Source of the DNA: Fluviicola sp.
Lineage (GTDB): Bacteria; Bacteroidota; Bacteroidia; Flavobacteriales_D; Crocinitomicaceae
NCBI RefSeq assembly: GCF_029266855.1
Contig: NZ_JAQSWB010000001.1
Coordinates: 682,001-746,000 of the forward strand
Length of the DNA stretch: 64,000 nucleotides
Direction of reading: 5' to 3'
Below, piece after piece: positions 51,282-59,537 of the stretch. The stretch's first letter is position 1; the number at the start of each line of letters is the position of its first letter. The notes under the pieces are model-generated. The model was not told where the DNA came from. It was given only the letters and a program-made list of their open reading frames with translations, and searched no databases. Both the position numbers and the translations under genes were made by a program.

Positions 51282-52069
51282 AATTCAGCTGCGTTTGCAA
51301 TTAATTCAGCGACGTCGAGTACCTGGATCTCATGTTCTTTGTTGAAGTTTTTTACTCCATCCGTCATCATGGTATTGCAGAAAGGACAACCCGTTGCGAT
51401 GATCGAAGCCTGAGTTTCCAAGGCGTCCTCCGTACGTTCTACGTTGACTTCCTTATTTCCTTTTTCAGCTTCTTTGAACATTTGAGCACCACCGGCACCA
51501 CAGCATAAGCCATTGGTTTTGCAGCGTTTCATCTCCACCAACTCGGCATCCAGTTTTTCGATCAGTTCCCTCGGAGCTTCGTAAATATCATTTCCTCTTC
51601 CCAGGTAACACGGATCGTGAAAAGTAATTTTCTTACCCTTGAACATACCTCCGCCTTTCAGGGATAGTTTCCCGGTGTTGATCAATTCCTGGATCAGCTG
51701 TGTATGGTGAATTACTTCATATTTCCCTCCTAATTCGGGATATTCATTTTTCAAGGTATTGAAACAATGCGGGCATGCAGTAACAATTTTCTTTACTTCA
51801 TAACCATCCAATACCTGGATGTTCATCATTGCCTGCATCTGGAATGTGAATTCATTTCCTGCACGCTTTGCCGGATCTCCGGTACATGATTCTTCCGCAC
51901 CTAAAACTGCAAAATTCACTTTGCACTCATTCAAAATGCGAACCAGGGCCTTCGTGATCTTTTTTGCCCTGTCATCAAAACTACCTGAACAACCAACCCA
52001 AAACAGGATATCCGGGGTTTGTCCCTGCGCCATCATTTCGGCCATTGTTGGTACATGTAACGTGCTCAT
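51278..52069 (-). CDS. (Fe-S)-binding CCG-domain protein, HdrB/GlpC-like
   Basis: 263 residues with two CCG-type repeats: first region VGCSGSFDDRAKKITKALVR with SCTGDPAKRAGNEF and CPHCFNTLKNEYPEL; second HDPCYLGRGNDIYEAPRELI, RCKTNGLCCGAGGAQMFKEA and GCPFCNTMMTD. Such domains bind an unusual 4Fe-4S cluster in heterodisulfide reductase and related oxidoreductases. Its partner is the membrane Fe-S protein at 52180-53508, 110 bases upstream in the same direction. Electron donor and acceptor are unknown. Confidence 0.88.
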   Translation of the reverse strand: MSTLHVPTMAEMMAQGQTPDILFWVGCSGSFDDRAKKITKALVRILNECKVNFAVLGAEESCTGDPAKRAGNEFTFQMQAMMNIQVLDGYEVKKIVTACPHCFNTLKNEYPELGGKYEVIHHTQLIQELINTGKLSLKGGGMFKGKKITFHDPCYLGRGNDIYEAPRELIEKLDAELVEMKRCKTNGLCCGAGGAQMFKEAEKGNKEVNVERTEDALETQASIIATGCPFCNTMMTDGVKNFNKEHEIQVLDVAELIANAAEL

Positions 52070-52090
52070 AATCTTATTCTGTTATTGTGC

Positions 52091-52135
52091 CTTCGACTCC
52101 CATTGACGCTTCGGTCAAGGTTTTCAACGCTAAGT
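52091..52135 (+). repeat. Dispersed 45-bp repeat, copy 1
   Basis: CTTCGACTCCCATTGACGCT plus 25 more bases to 52135 is repeated at 59421-59465 with two differences. It lies between the Fe-S protein genes, upstream of the CCG-domain gene. Confidence 0.8.
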
Positions 52136-52179
52136 CAGAGGTTCAAAGGTTCAAAAAGTTCAAATTTATTTCTACAACA

Positions 52180-53508
52180 TTAATCCTCGTGAATCCAATT
52201 TCCTCTGTCTGCAGGAGAAAACTGCCATGGAGCTCCATTGTTTTCAATATTTGTAAGCATTCCGGTCAATTCTGTCGGCATCTTGGATTCTTCCATTACC
52301 AGGTATCTTCTCAAATCGACAATAATAGCAAGCGGATCAATATTTACCGGGCATGCCTGAACACAAGCATTACATGATGTGCACGCCCAAACTTCTTCTT
52401 CTGTAATGTAATCGAACATCAATGATTTTCCGTCCTCGTATTCTTTCCCGTTTTTACGCTTTCCATCGGCAAGTTCAACCATTCTGTCACGCGTATCCAT
52501 CATGATCTTGCGCGGAGAAAGTTTCTTCCCTGTAATATTAGCGGGGCATTCTGAAGTACAGCGTCCACATTCCGTACACGTGTATGCATCCATCAGGTTT
52601 TTCCAGGTCAGATCTGTTACATCCTTAGCACCGAAGCGTTGCGGAGCTCCTTCCGGAGCCGGAGCAGCAAAAGGATCAGCCGTCGGATCAAGCATGAGCT
52701 TCACCTCATTGGTAACGGCCTCCATATTGGTAAACTTTCCTTTTTTCTCCAGGTTGGAATACCAGGTATTCGGGAACGCCAGTAAAATGTGGAAATGTTT
52801 TGAATACGGCAGGTAATTCAGGAAAGAAAGCACCATGATCCAGTGTCCCCACCATCCTACTCTTTCCAAAACATGTAATGTTTCAACACTGAATCCGCCA
52901 AAAATATGCGGACCAACCCATGAGGAAATTGCAAAACCAAAAGAGCCTGCTTCGTGAGATGCGTGTGAAGCTCCTTGCAAGTACAAGGCTTCATCAGCTC
53001 CGTTCATTGTGAAAATGCAGAAAACCAAAATGAGTTCCATACATAGGATCAGGTTCGCATCAAATGTCGGGAAACCTTTCATTTCAGGTTTATGAAAACG
53101 TCTGAGTCTGAGTATATTTCTTCTTACAAGGAAAGCAATCGTTGCAATCAGTGCGGCAACAGAAAGTATTTCAATTATTGAAATAACCAGGGTGTAAAAT
53201 CCTCCCAAGGATTCCATAAACGCCCGGTGTGATCCAGTGATCCCGTCTACCACGATCTCAATTAATTCGACCTGTGTGATAACAAAAGCAACATAGATTC
53301 CCAAATGGAGCAGTGCAGGGATCGGCCTGGCAAACATTTTCTTTTGACCAAGTGCAACCAGGGTCATCACTCTCCAGCGTTCCGCAGGTCTGTCTTTGCG
53401 GTTTACATCTCTCCCAAGTAAAATATTTGAACGGATTTTCAGGATGTTCACTCCGAACCATCCGAATCCGGCAACCAGCATTATACTAAAAATAATTGCA
53501 GCAATCAT
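52180..53508 (-). CDS. Membrane-bound 4Fe-4S dicluster oxidoreductase subunit (HdrC/NarI-like)
   Basis: 442 residues. The N-terminal ~270 residues have about five transmembrane helices (AAIIFSIMLVAGFGWFGVNI, ALLHLGIYVAFVITQVELIE, LILCMELILVFCIFTMNGAD) with several His that could carry heme b. Two 4Fe-4S sites follow, CTECGRCTSECPANITGKK and CTSCNACVQACPVNIDPLA. With the CCG-domain protein it would form a quinone-linked electron-transfer complex. MlaD precedes it by 12 bases. Confidence 0.88.
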   Translation of the reverse strand: MIAAIIFSIMLVAGFGWFGVNILKIRSNILLGRDVNRKDRPAERWRVMTLVALGQKKMFARPIPALLHLGIYVAFVITQVELIEIVVDGITGSHRAFMESLGGFYTLVISIIEILSVAALIATIAFLVRRNILRLRRFHKPEMKGFPTFDANLILCMELILVFCIFTMNGADEALYLQGASHASHEAGSFGFAISSWVGPHIFGGFSVETLHVLERVGWWGHWIMVLSFLNYLPYSKHFHILLAFPNTWYSNLEKKGKFTNMEAVTNEVKLMLDPTADPFAAPAPEGAPQRFGAKDVTDLTWKNLMDAYTCTECGRCTSECPANITGKKLSPRKIMMDTRDRMVELADGKRKNGKEYEDGKSLMFDYITEEEVWACTSCNACVQACPVNIDPLAIIVDLRRYLVMEESKMPTELTGMLTNIENNGAPWQFSPADRGNWIHED

Positions 53509-53520
53509 AAACTGTTTTTA

Positions 53521-54558
53521 TTAATCCGGGATAGAATCTAACAAGTTACGTAATTTTTTCTCGTCACCCGTAGTAATTGGAACTCCTTTCGTTTTTGCGC
53601 CAAATACCGAGAAGTGAATATACCTTTCCGGATGTTTTTCCAGGTCCTGAACCAGGTTCTGAAGACTCTTATTGGTTTGAACCAGTTCGTTGTATAATTT
53701 CTCGTCTTTCAAGAGTTTCCCAAGTGTTCCGTTACCGGATTCTATCTGGGTAAAGGTTGCATTCAATTTTTCAATGGTCGAATTTGCATTGGTGATAACC
53801 TTCTTGAAATCGGCAGTTACCAGGTCGTCCGAAACCTTCTCGAAATTCCCCAAGATCTTAGACACCTTATCATTCGATGCTTTCAAATTCCCGGTAATTG
53901 ATTCTACGTTACTCATGATCCGGCTTAACTTCACTTTTTCAGTAGCAACCAAACCTTCAACGTCGTTTGCAATATTTCCGAACTTTTTAAATGTCAGTTT
54001 CAATGACTCCAGTGATTCCCTGATTTCAGAAGTAGCCGTTGTATCCCAAAATCCTTTTAAAGAAGTAATGGTCTTATCCACGTTTACAACCAATGCGGAA
54101 ACTTTTTGCAATACCGGATTTGCATAAGATTTTAATTGTCCGAACATATCCAGCTGCACACGCCCCTGGATAGCGTCTTTTTCAGTGTAATATCCTTTGG
54201 AAAGATCATCCCCCATAAACAACAACAATCCTTTGTTCAACAAGTCTACAGAGCCCGTTTCCAAAACAGAGCTTTTGGGAATTCTCAGATTATCATCCTG
54301 GATAGTAAACACCATCTTTACTTTTGAAGTAGAATCTCCACCAGGGTTATAGTCTACAGAAATAACTTTTCCGACAACCACCCCATTTACATAAACGGAA
54401 GTAGACGCACTAACTCCACCGGCATTCGGGAAATAAGCAGTATACTGCGAGTCTCCTCCAAAAAATGAGAAGCCTTTCAAAAAATTAATACCCGTCACAA
54501 GTAAACCTATCGCTACGATAGCAATTATCCCCGCTTTAATCTCTTTTTTGATCTTCAA
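53521..54558 (-). CDS. MlaD/MCE-family lipid-transport protein
   Basis: 345 residues: one N-terminal transmembrane helix (AGIIAIVAIGLLVTGINFLK), then an MCE domain (~residues 37-115, YTAYFPNAGGVSASTSVYVN, GVVVGKVISVDY, SSVLETGSVDLLNKGLLLFM), then a long coiled-coil-like helical region to the end (VEGLVATEKVKLSRIMSNVE). MCE proteins form rings that move phospholipids between inner and outer membranes. The usual MlaE/MlaF partners are not in this window. It follows the amidase by 5 bases. Confidence 0.9.
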   Translation of the reverse strand: MKIKKEIKAGIIAIVAIGLLVTGINFLKGFSFFGGDSQYTAYFPNAGGVSASTSVYVNGVVVGKVISVDYNPGGDSTSKVKMVFTIQDDNLRIPKSSVLETGSVDLLNKGLLLFMGDDLSKGYYTEKDAIQGRVQLDMFGQLKSYANPVLQKVSALVVNVDKTITSLKGFWDTTATSEIRESLESLKLTFKKFGNIANDVEGLVATEKVKLSRIMSNVESITGNLKASNDKVSKILGNFEKVSDDLVTADFKKVITNANSTIEKLNATFTQIESGNGTLGKLLKDEKLYNELVQTNKSLQNLVQDLEKHPERYIHFSVFGAKTKGVPITTGDEKKLRNLLDSIPD

Positions 54559-54563
54559 AACTT

Positions 54564-55700
54564 TTATTTTTCTGCTAATTTAATAGCTTTTTCCAAACTA
54601 ATACGCTCTCCATTTTGAAAAGCAACAACAAAAGCATTCGGAAATTCTTTTTGCCTTAGTTCGTTCTTATAAGTATTCGCTGCATTGAAATCGCCAACAA
54701 ATTCTCCAACAGTATATTTATATAATCTATCCTGTTGATATTCAAATACTTCATGTTTTTTGAAGCGACTTGAATTTGCAGCGATCTTTGTTTCGGACGT
54801 TTCGATTTGAATTCTGAAAACCACTTTATCTTTCAGCTCCTTTTTTTCCGTTTCCGAATTATCTGCTACTTCCTGCTTCGCTCTTGTTTTGTAATCAACG
54901 CCTTCCAATTCCGCTTTGTATTTCTCAAACGCAATAAACATCGCACCGGCCATTTTTTTCTGTCCGGCCGAATCTGCCAAAAATTTCTCTTCATCCCTAT
55001 TCGTCAGGAACCCGGTTTCGATCAGGACACTCGGCATCGTAGTTTTATAGAGAACCAGGAAACCTGCTTGTTTTACGCCCCGGTCAAAGCGGCCAATCGA
55101 CTTGAATTCGTTCTGTAACTTGTCTGCAAAAAGGATGGATTGATCTAAAAACACCGAGAGCTGCAATTGCCGGGCAATGATCGCATCAGGCGACATATCG
55201 AAATCCTTGTATTTCTCACCTTTATCCGCTTCCAGATAAATCGTACTGTTCTCCCGGTCCGCAATCTTTGCCTGTGCATCTGTTTTATGGAGTCCCAGAA
55301 CGTAGGTTTCAGTTCCGTAGGCTGTCGGGGAAGCAGAATTTGCATGAATGCATATAAATAAGTCGGCATTTGCCTTGTTTGCAATCTTGGCGCGGTCATC
55401 CAATTCTACAAACACATCTTTATCGCGTGTAAAAACCACTTTGATTTCAGGATATCCTTCTTTGATTTTTCTTCCGAGCTCCAGTGCCATTGCAAGGCAA
55501 ACGTTTTTTTCATGAGCAGACGATCCGTGACAGCCGGGATCCTTCCCGCCATGTCCTGCATCAATCACAATGGTTCTTATTGTGCCGGGCTGCTTACTTT
55601 GAGCCGGTTGTTTCTGGATCTGAAAGCCAAAAAGCATAACAAAGGGGACTGCAACTGCAACCCATCTCAACCAAAGCAAACTATTTTCTAATCGGTTCAT
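54564..55700 (-). CDS. N-acetylmuramoyl-L-alanine amidase (Amidase_3)
   Basis: 378 residues from the ATG at 55700 (MNRLENSLLWLRWVAVAVPF), which begins a signal-like helix; the longer frame from 55829 is less likely. Zinc and catalytic motifs are VIDAGHGGKDPGCHGSS (His), EKNVCLAMALELGRKIKE (Glu), FICIHANSASPT (His) and SVLIETGFLTNRDE (Glu). The C-terminal ~100 residues look like a SPOR-type domain (FRIQIETSETKIAANSSRFK, YKYTVGEFVGDFNAANTYKN). It trims peptide stems from peptidoglycan at division. It is divergent from lptD. Confidence 0.9.
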   Translation of the reverse strand: MNRLENSLLWLRWVAVAVPFVMLFGFQIQKQPAQSKQPGTIRTIVIDAGHGGKDPGCHGSSAHEKNVCLAMALELGRKIKEGYPEIKVVFTRDKDVFVELDDRAKIANKANADLFICIHANSASPTAYGTETYVLGLHKTDAQAKIADRENSTIYLEADKGEKYKDFDMSPDAIIARQLQLSVFLDQSILFADKLQNEFKSIGRFDRGVKQAGFLVLYKTTMPSVLIETGFLTNRDEEKFLADSAGQKKMAGAMFIAFEKYKAELEGVDYKTRAKQEVADNSETEKKELKDKVVFRIQIETSETKIAANSSRFKKHEVFEYQQDRLYKYTVGEFVGDFNAANTYKNELRQKEFPNAFVVAFQNGERISLEKAIKLAEK

Positions 55701-55876
55701 ATCGGAGTATATCGATTCCTGAATAAAAGTACTATTCTTTACCAAGCAATCTTCAGACCATTTTAGAAACTTATCTATAAGAGAATGTTGAAAAAGCGGG
55801 AAAAATCGATTAAACGGTATTTCTAGCACGACTTTTGTATAAATGCATTTTCTTGATGAAAATTCAAGTATCTCCC

Positions 55877-55960
55877 GCAGATAATGCAGATTTCAGTAAT
55901 TGGAAATTTAAGTTAGATTCTAATGAAACCTGAAAAATCGGCGCAATCTGCGTGATTCGC
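55877..55960. repeat. Dispersed inverted repeat with GCAGATTT arms
   Basis: GCAGATAATGCAGATTT (55877-55893) and AATCTGCGTGATTCGC (55945-55960) are imperfect inverted copies around a 51-base spacer. Such arms resemble repeats I recall in flavobacterial intergenic DNA. It lies in the amidase/lptD gap. Confidence 0.5.
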
Positions 55961-56010
55961 CAAGGCTGAATCTAAGGTGTAAGCCTTCAGCGGAGAAAAA
56001 AATAACTGTT

Positions 56011-56048
56011 TTCACGCATGTGACTATTTGTATTTTCATGCATGAGAC
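56011..56048. promoter_or_regulatory. Twin 14-bp sites upstream of lptD, possible operator
   Basis: TTCACGCATGTGAC (56011-56024) and TTCATGCATGAGAC (56035-56048) are the same in 12 of 14 bases and start exactly 24 bp apart. The second contains palindromic CATGCATG. They lie about 70-100 bases before the lptD -7 box, on the upstream side, as an activator site would. Confidence 0.4.
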
Positions 56049-56112
56049 TTTAAACTAATAACAAGTTACGTATTATCATGTTTTAAGATTCATCAAAACC
56101 ATCGTAATTTCG

Positions 56113-56141
56113 TAGCTTTGTGCCTTCGCTGAAGCTTCAGC
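56113..56141 (+). promoter_or_regulatory. -7 box and leader palindrome of lptD
   Basis: TAGCTTTG (56113-56120) matches TAnnTTTG. It is followed by the perfect 14-bp palindrome GCTGAAGCTTCAGC (56128-56141), which would fold at the 5' end of the mRNA. The TTG start is at 56170. Confidence 0.5.
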
Positions 56142-56169
56142 CCAAGCGTTGTAACCGTTAATACAAGTA

Positions 56170-58734
56170 TTGAAAACAAAAAAAGGCTCTTTCCTTATTT
56201 TTTATGCTGCAATTAGAATTGTATTCTATTTGCTGATTTGTATTTCCACCACATTTGCATTCGGTCAGGGCGGTACAAAAGACAGTACCAATTCCGATAG
56301 TTACCGGAACCGCAAGATCTACATCAACGACAGCGATTTCAAATCCATTATCACCTATTCGGCACGGGATTCCATTTATTCGGATCTTAGAAAGAAGCAG
56401 GTCCATCTGTACGGTGAAGCCAAGTTGAATTACGAAGGTGTCGACATGTCTGCAGAATACCTGCTCATCGACCTGAATAAAAATGAAGTCCTGGCGACTT
56501 TTGCCGTTGATTCACTCGGAAGAAAAATTGGAAAACCCGTATTCATCGATGGCGGAGATACTCTGAGAGCGGCATCCATTCGCTACAACTTTGAGACGAA
56601 GAAAGGATACATCCAGGAAGCTGCCATCAAGCAGGATGAATATTACCTGAGCATGGAAAAAGCTAAACGGCAGCCAAACGAGGATGTACATTTTATCCAT
56701 GGAAAATTTACGACCTGTAATTTAGAAGAACCCCATTACCATTTTGCACTTTCCAAAGCTGTTATGGTACCCGATAAGCGAATCGTTTCCGGTCCTATTA
56801 ACTTGTGGGTTATGGGAGTTCCGACACCTCTCGGACTTCCGTTTGCGATGATCCCATTGAAAAAGAAGAAAGAAAGGCAAAGCGGATTCATTATGCCTCA
56901 ATTCTCCCTGATGTCTCCATATGGAATGGGATTCCTGGACTTAGGATATTACATTCCCATATCAGAACGCTTCCAAACCATCGCATACGCTACAGGTTAT
57001 ACACGCGGAAGTTTCGGATTCAGAAACTACTCCGAATACGCAACAAAATACAAGCACAACGGAAATTTCGACCTGGGTTATACACGTTTCAGATACGGTT
57101 ACCCCGATTCTACTGTTTTCAGTACGACGACGATCCGCTGGAATCACAACCAGGATCCAAAACTGAATCCAAACTGGTCTTTTACGGCTAATGTCAATTA
57201 CAACTCTAATTCAACGAACAAACAGACTTTAAACCAGCAAAATAATCCACAGTATTTTAACAACACCCTCAACTCGGATATTCGCCTGGGAAAACGCTTT
57301 GGTGCCTTGCCTATTTCTGCAGACCTGAAACTGAGCCTGAGACAAAACTCCACTACCCGGATCATCGATTTAACCTCTCCTATCTTCAACTTTCAGACAA
57401 CCAACCGGATATTCCCTTTCAAGAAAGTAAACAAGGTTGTTGGTTTCAGCTATGCAAACGAAATTCAGAATCGCTCTTCGTTTAAAGACCGCTATTTGAA
57501 AAACGGTGATTTTGATAGTATCGGACGGAATTTCAGGAATGGATTCACACAAAATTTTAACGTTCAGGCCACCTTCAGCATACTCAAAAACACTGTCCGG
57601 ATTACTCCTTCCGCTACATACAAGCAGATCTATAACTTTCAGACAATCGAAAAAACAGTTGTGGACACAAGTAATGTTGTGTTGATTGATACGATCGGAA
57701 GAGGCGGATTCAGTCATTCATTCAGTTCCAGTCTTTCACTGACAAGCAACCTGTACTCCTATTACCGGTTCGTAGGCAAACGGAAAACCTTACTACGTCA
57801 CGTCATGACACCAACGGTTTCATTCAATTATGCACCGGCCATTCAGCAGGGAATAACCAGTTACACGGATACTGCCGGCAATGAAATCAGGTATAGCAGA
57901 TTTGAACGCAGTTTGTATTCCGAATACCTTACCAAATCTTCGGGGAGAATCGTTCTCGGGTTGAATAACACCTTTGAGATCAAGCAAAAAAGCGAAAAAG
58001 ACACCATTACCGGGTTTAAAAAGACCCGATTGATCGACAACTTCTTTTTGAGTACAGATTACGACATTTTCAAAGACACCATGAACTGGGGAGATCTGAA
58101 TATGCGCATGGTCATCAATCCAAATGAATTCATCAATTTGACAATTACTGCAGATCACAGCTGGTATGGTTGGGATACAAACAGCGGATTAATCAAAGAA
58201 GATTACGCTCTTAAAACCAAACAGGGAATCGGACGGATAAAATCCGCTTCATTTGCCACAACGTTGATCTTAACCACCAAAAAGAGTCGTGACCGTCTGC
58301 AAAACATTTCCAATCAAATGTCGAATGTATGGAACCCGGAATATCAGCAATGGATCGTGAACCCGAATCACCTGGTTTATTTTGAGATTCCATGGAAATT
58401 AACGATCGACCACATTTTTGCCATTAATTTAAACGCGGACACTTCCACTTACAGGGACAAACATTATTTACCTACAAATACCGCAACAATTGGCGGAGAT
58501 GTGAATTTAACCCCGAACTGGAAAGTCGGTGCGCGGGTGATGTACGACATTGAACGAAGAGCAATCAGTAACTTCAATATCAACCTGTACCGGAATATCC
58601 ATTGCTGGAATGTAGTCTTCAACTGGACACCTATCGGAACAAACAAAAGCTTTACTGTCGGAATCAGAGGAAATGCGTCTATGTTGCAAAATGCAAACAT
58701 CAATATCCGTAAACCACCTATTGTTCTCAACTAA
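56170..58734 (+). CDS. LPS-assembly outer-membrane protein LptD
   Basis: 854 residues, starting with TTG at 56170 (MKTKKGSFLIFYAAIRIVFY), the only start that keeps the signal ending TTFAFGQG. The N-terminal OstA-like jelly roll covers ~residues 55-210 (YSARDSIYSDLRKKQVHLYG, AKLNYEGVDMSAEYLLIDLN, HGKFTTCNLEEPHYHF). A large barrel follows to the end, with FIMPQFSLMSPYGMGFLDLG and many alternating strands. It forms the outer-membrane pore that places LPS on the cell surface with LptE. Divergent from the amidase gene. Confidence 0.88.
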   Translation: MKTKKGSFLIFYAAIRIVFYLLICISTTFAFGQGGTKDSTNSDSYRNRKIYINDSDFKSIITYSARDSIYSDLRKKQVHLYGEAKLNYEGVDMSAEYLLIDLNKNEVLATFAVDSLGRKIGKPVFIDGGDTLRAASIRYNFETKKGYIQEAAIKQDEYYLSMEKAKRQPNEDVHFIHGKFTTCNLEEPHYHFALSKAVMVPDKRIVSGPINLWVMGVPTPLGLPFAMIPLKKKKERQSGFIMPQFSLMSPYGMGFLDLGYYIPISERFQTIAYATGYTRGSFGFRNYSEYATKYKHNGNFDLGYTRFRYGYPDSTVFSTTTIRWNHNQDPKLNPNWSFTANVNYNSNSTNKQTLNQQNNPQYFNNTLNSDIRLGKRFGALPISADLKLSLRQNSTTRIIDLTSPIFNFQTTNRIFPFKKVNKVVGFSYANEIQNRSSFKDRYLKNGDFDSIGRNFRNGFTQNFNVQATFSILKNTVRITPSATYKQIYNFQTIEKTVVDTSNVVLIDTIGRGGFSHSFSSSLSLTSNLYSYYRFVGKRKTLLRHVMTPTVSFNYAPAIQQGITSYTDTAGNEIRYSRFERSLYSEYLTKSSGRIVLGLNNTFEIKQKSEKDTITGFKKTRLIDNFFLSTDYDIFKDTMNWGDLNMRMVINPNEFINLTITADHSWYGWDTNSGLIKEDYALKTKQGIGRIKSASFATTLILTTKKSRDRLQNISNQMSNVWNPEYQQWIVNPNHLVYFEIPWKLTIDHIFAINLNADTSTYRDKHYLPTNTATIGGDVNLTPNWKVGARVMYDIERRAISNFNINLYRNIHCWNVVFNWTPIGTNKSFTVGIRGNASMLQNANINIRKPPIVLN

Positions 58735-58775
58735 TTATTCAAAATTGCGCCTGGTTTCGTTTTTGAACTAAAAAA

Positions 58776-58805
58776 TTGTTTGTATTTTACATAAAAAACA
58801 AACAA
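58776..58805. promoter_or_regulatory. Inverted repeat touching the YqgE start codon
   Basis: TTGTTTGT (58776-58783) and ACAAACAA (58798-58805) are perfect arms around a 14-base spacer, ending 2 bases before the TTG start at 58808. It could be a weak lptD terminator, an operator, or an mRNA hairpin over the ribosome-binding site. Confidence 0.4.
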
Positions 58806-58807
58806 CG

Positions 58808-59383
58808 TTGATTCCCTTACAAATAAATAAGCAACCAAGTCCATCCAAAGGTAATCTGCTTCTTTCAGAACCTTTTCTGATGGACAGTAATTTTTCCCGC
58901 GTAGTTATTCTTCTTTGTGAACACAACGAAGACGGGAGTTTTGGTTTGATTTTGAATAATACACTGGAAATCGAGATCAATTCGGTAGTAAATGATTTCC
59001 CGGAAGCAAAGATCCCGGTTGGTTTTGGCGGGCCTGTTGAGCGCAACCAGTTGTTTTACATACATCAAAACAAAGAAATAGAAGGTTCTGCGGAAATCGG
59101 CAACAACCTTTATCTGGGCGGAGATTATCCCGAGATCAAGAAACGGATCTCGAGCGATGAAATGACACCTTCGAATCTCCGGTTTTTCATCGGATATACC
59201 GGCTGGGGCAAAGGACAGCTGCAAAACGAAATCGATGACCTGAGCTGGATCGTCATGAAGGCACCCGAAGACCTGAACGTTTTCAATGCATTTGACGATG
59301 ACCTGTGGCGCGAATTACTTTCCCGCCTGGGAGGGAAATACAAATTAATGGCCGATTATCCTGTAAATCCGGCAGACAACTAA
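58808..59383 (+). CDS. YqgE/AlgH (DUF179) family protein
   Basis: 191 residues, starting with TTG at 58808 (MIPLQINKQPSPSKGNLLLS). DUF179 landmarks: GNLLLSEPFLMDSNFSRVVI, GSFGLILNNTLEIEINSVV, GGPVERNQLFYIH, LYLGGDYPEI and FFIGYTGWGKGQLQNEIDDL. The role of the family is not settled; it is named after a regulator in Pseudomonas. It starts 73 bases after lptD and may be co-transcribed with it. Confidence 0.9.
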   Translation: MIPLQINKQPSPSKGNLLLSEPFLMDSNFSRVVILLCEHNEDGSFGLILNNTLEIEINSVVNDFPEAKIPVGFGGPVERNQLFYIHQNKEIEGSAEIGNNLYLGGDYPEIKKRISSDEMTPSNLRFFIGYTGWGKGQLQNEIDDLSWIVMKAPEDLNVFNAFDDDLWRELLSRLGGKYKLMADYPVNPADN

Positions 59384-59420
59384 GGAAGAATTATCTTATT
59401 TTTGAGATGTGAAAAGGTCA

Positions 59421-59465
59421 CTTCGACTCCCATTGACGCTTAGGTCAAGGTTTTCAACGCTCAGT
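59421..59465 (+). repeat. Dispersed 45-bp repeat, copy 2
   Basis: 43 of 45 bases agree with 52091-52135, in the same orientation. It lies between YqgE and rarA. The rest of that 154-base gap shows no gene. Confidence 0.8.
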
Positions 59466-59537
59466 GTCCTTTAGATAATTCAAACATAAACTGAGTGCAG
59501 TTGAAGTCTGAATCATTAAATAAAAATCAAAAACAAG

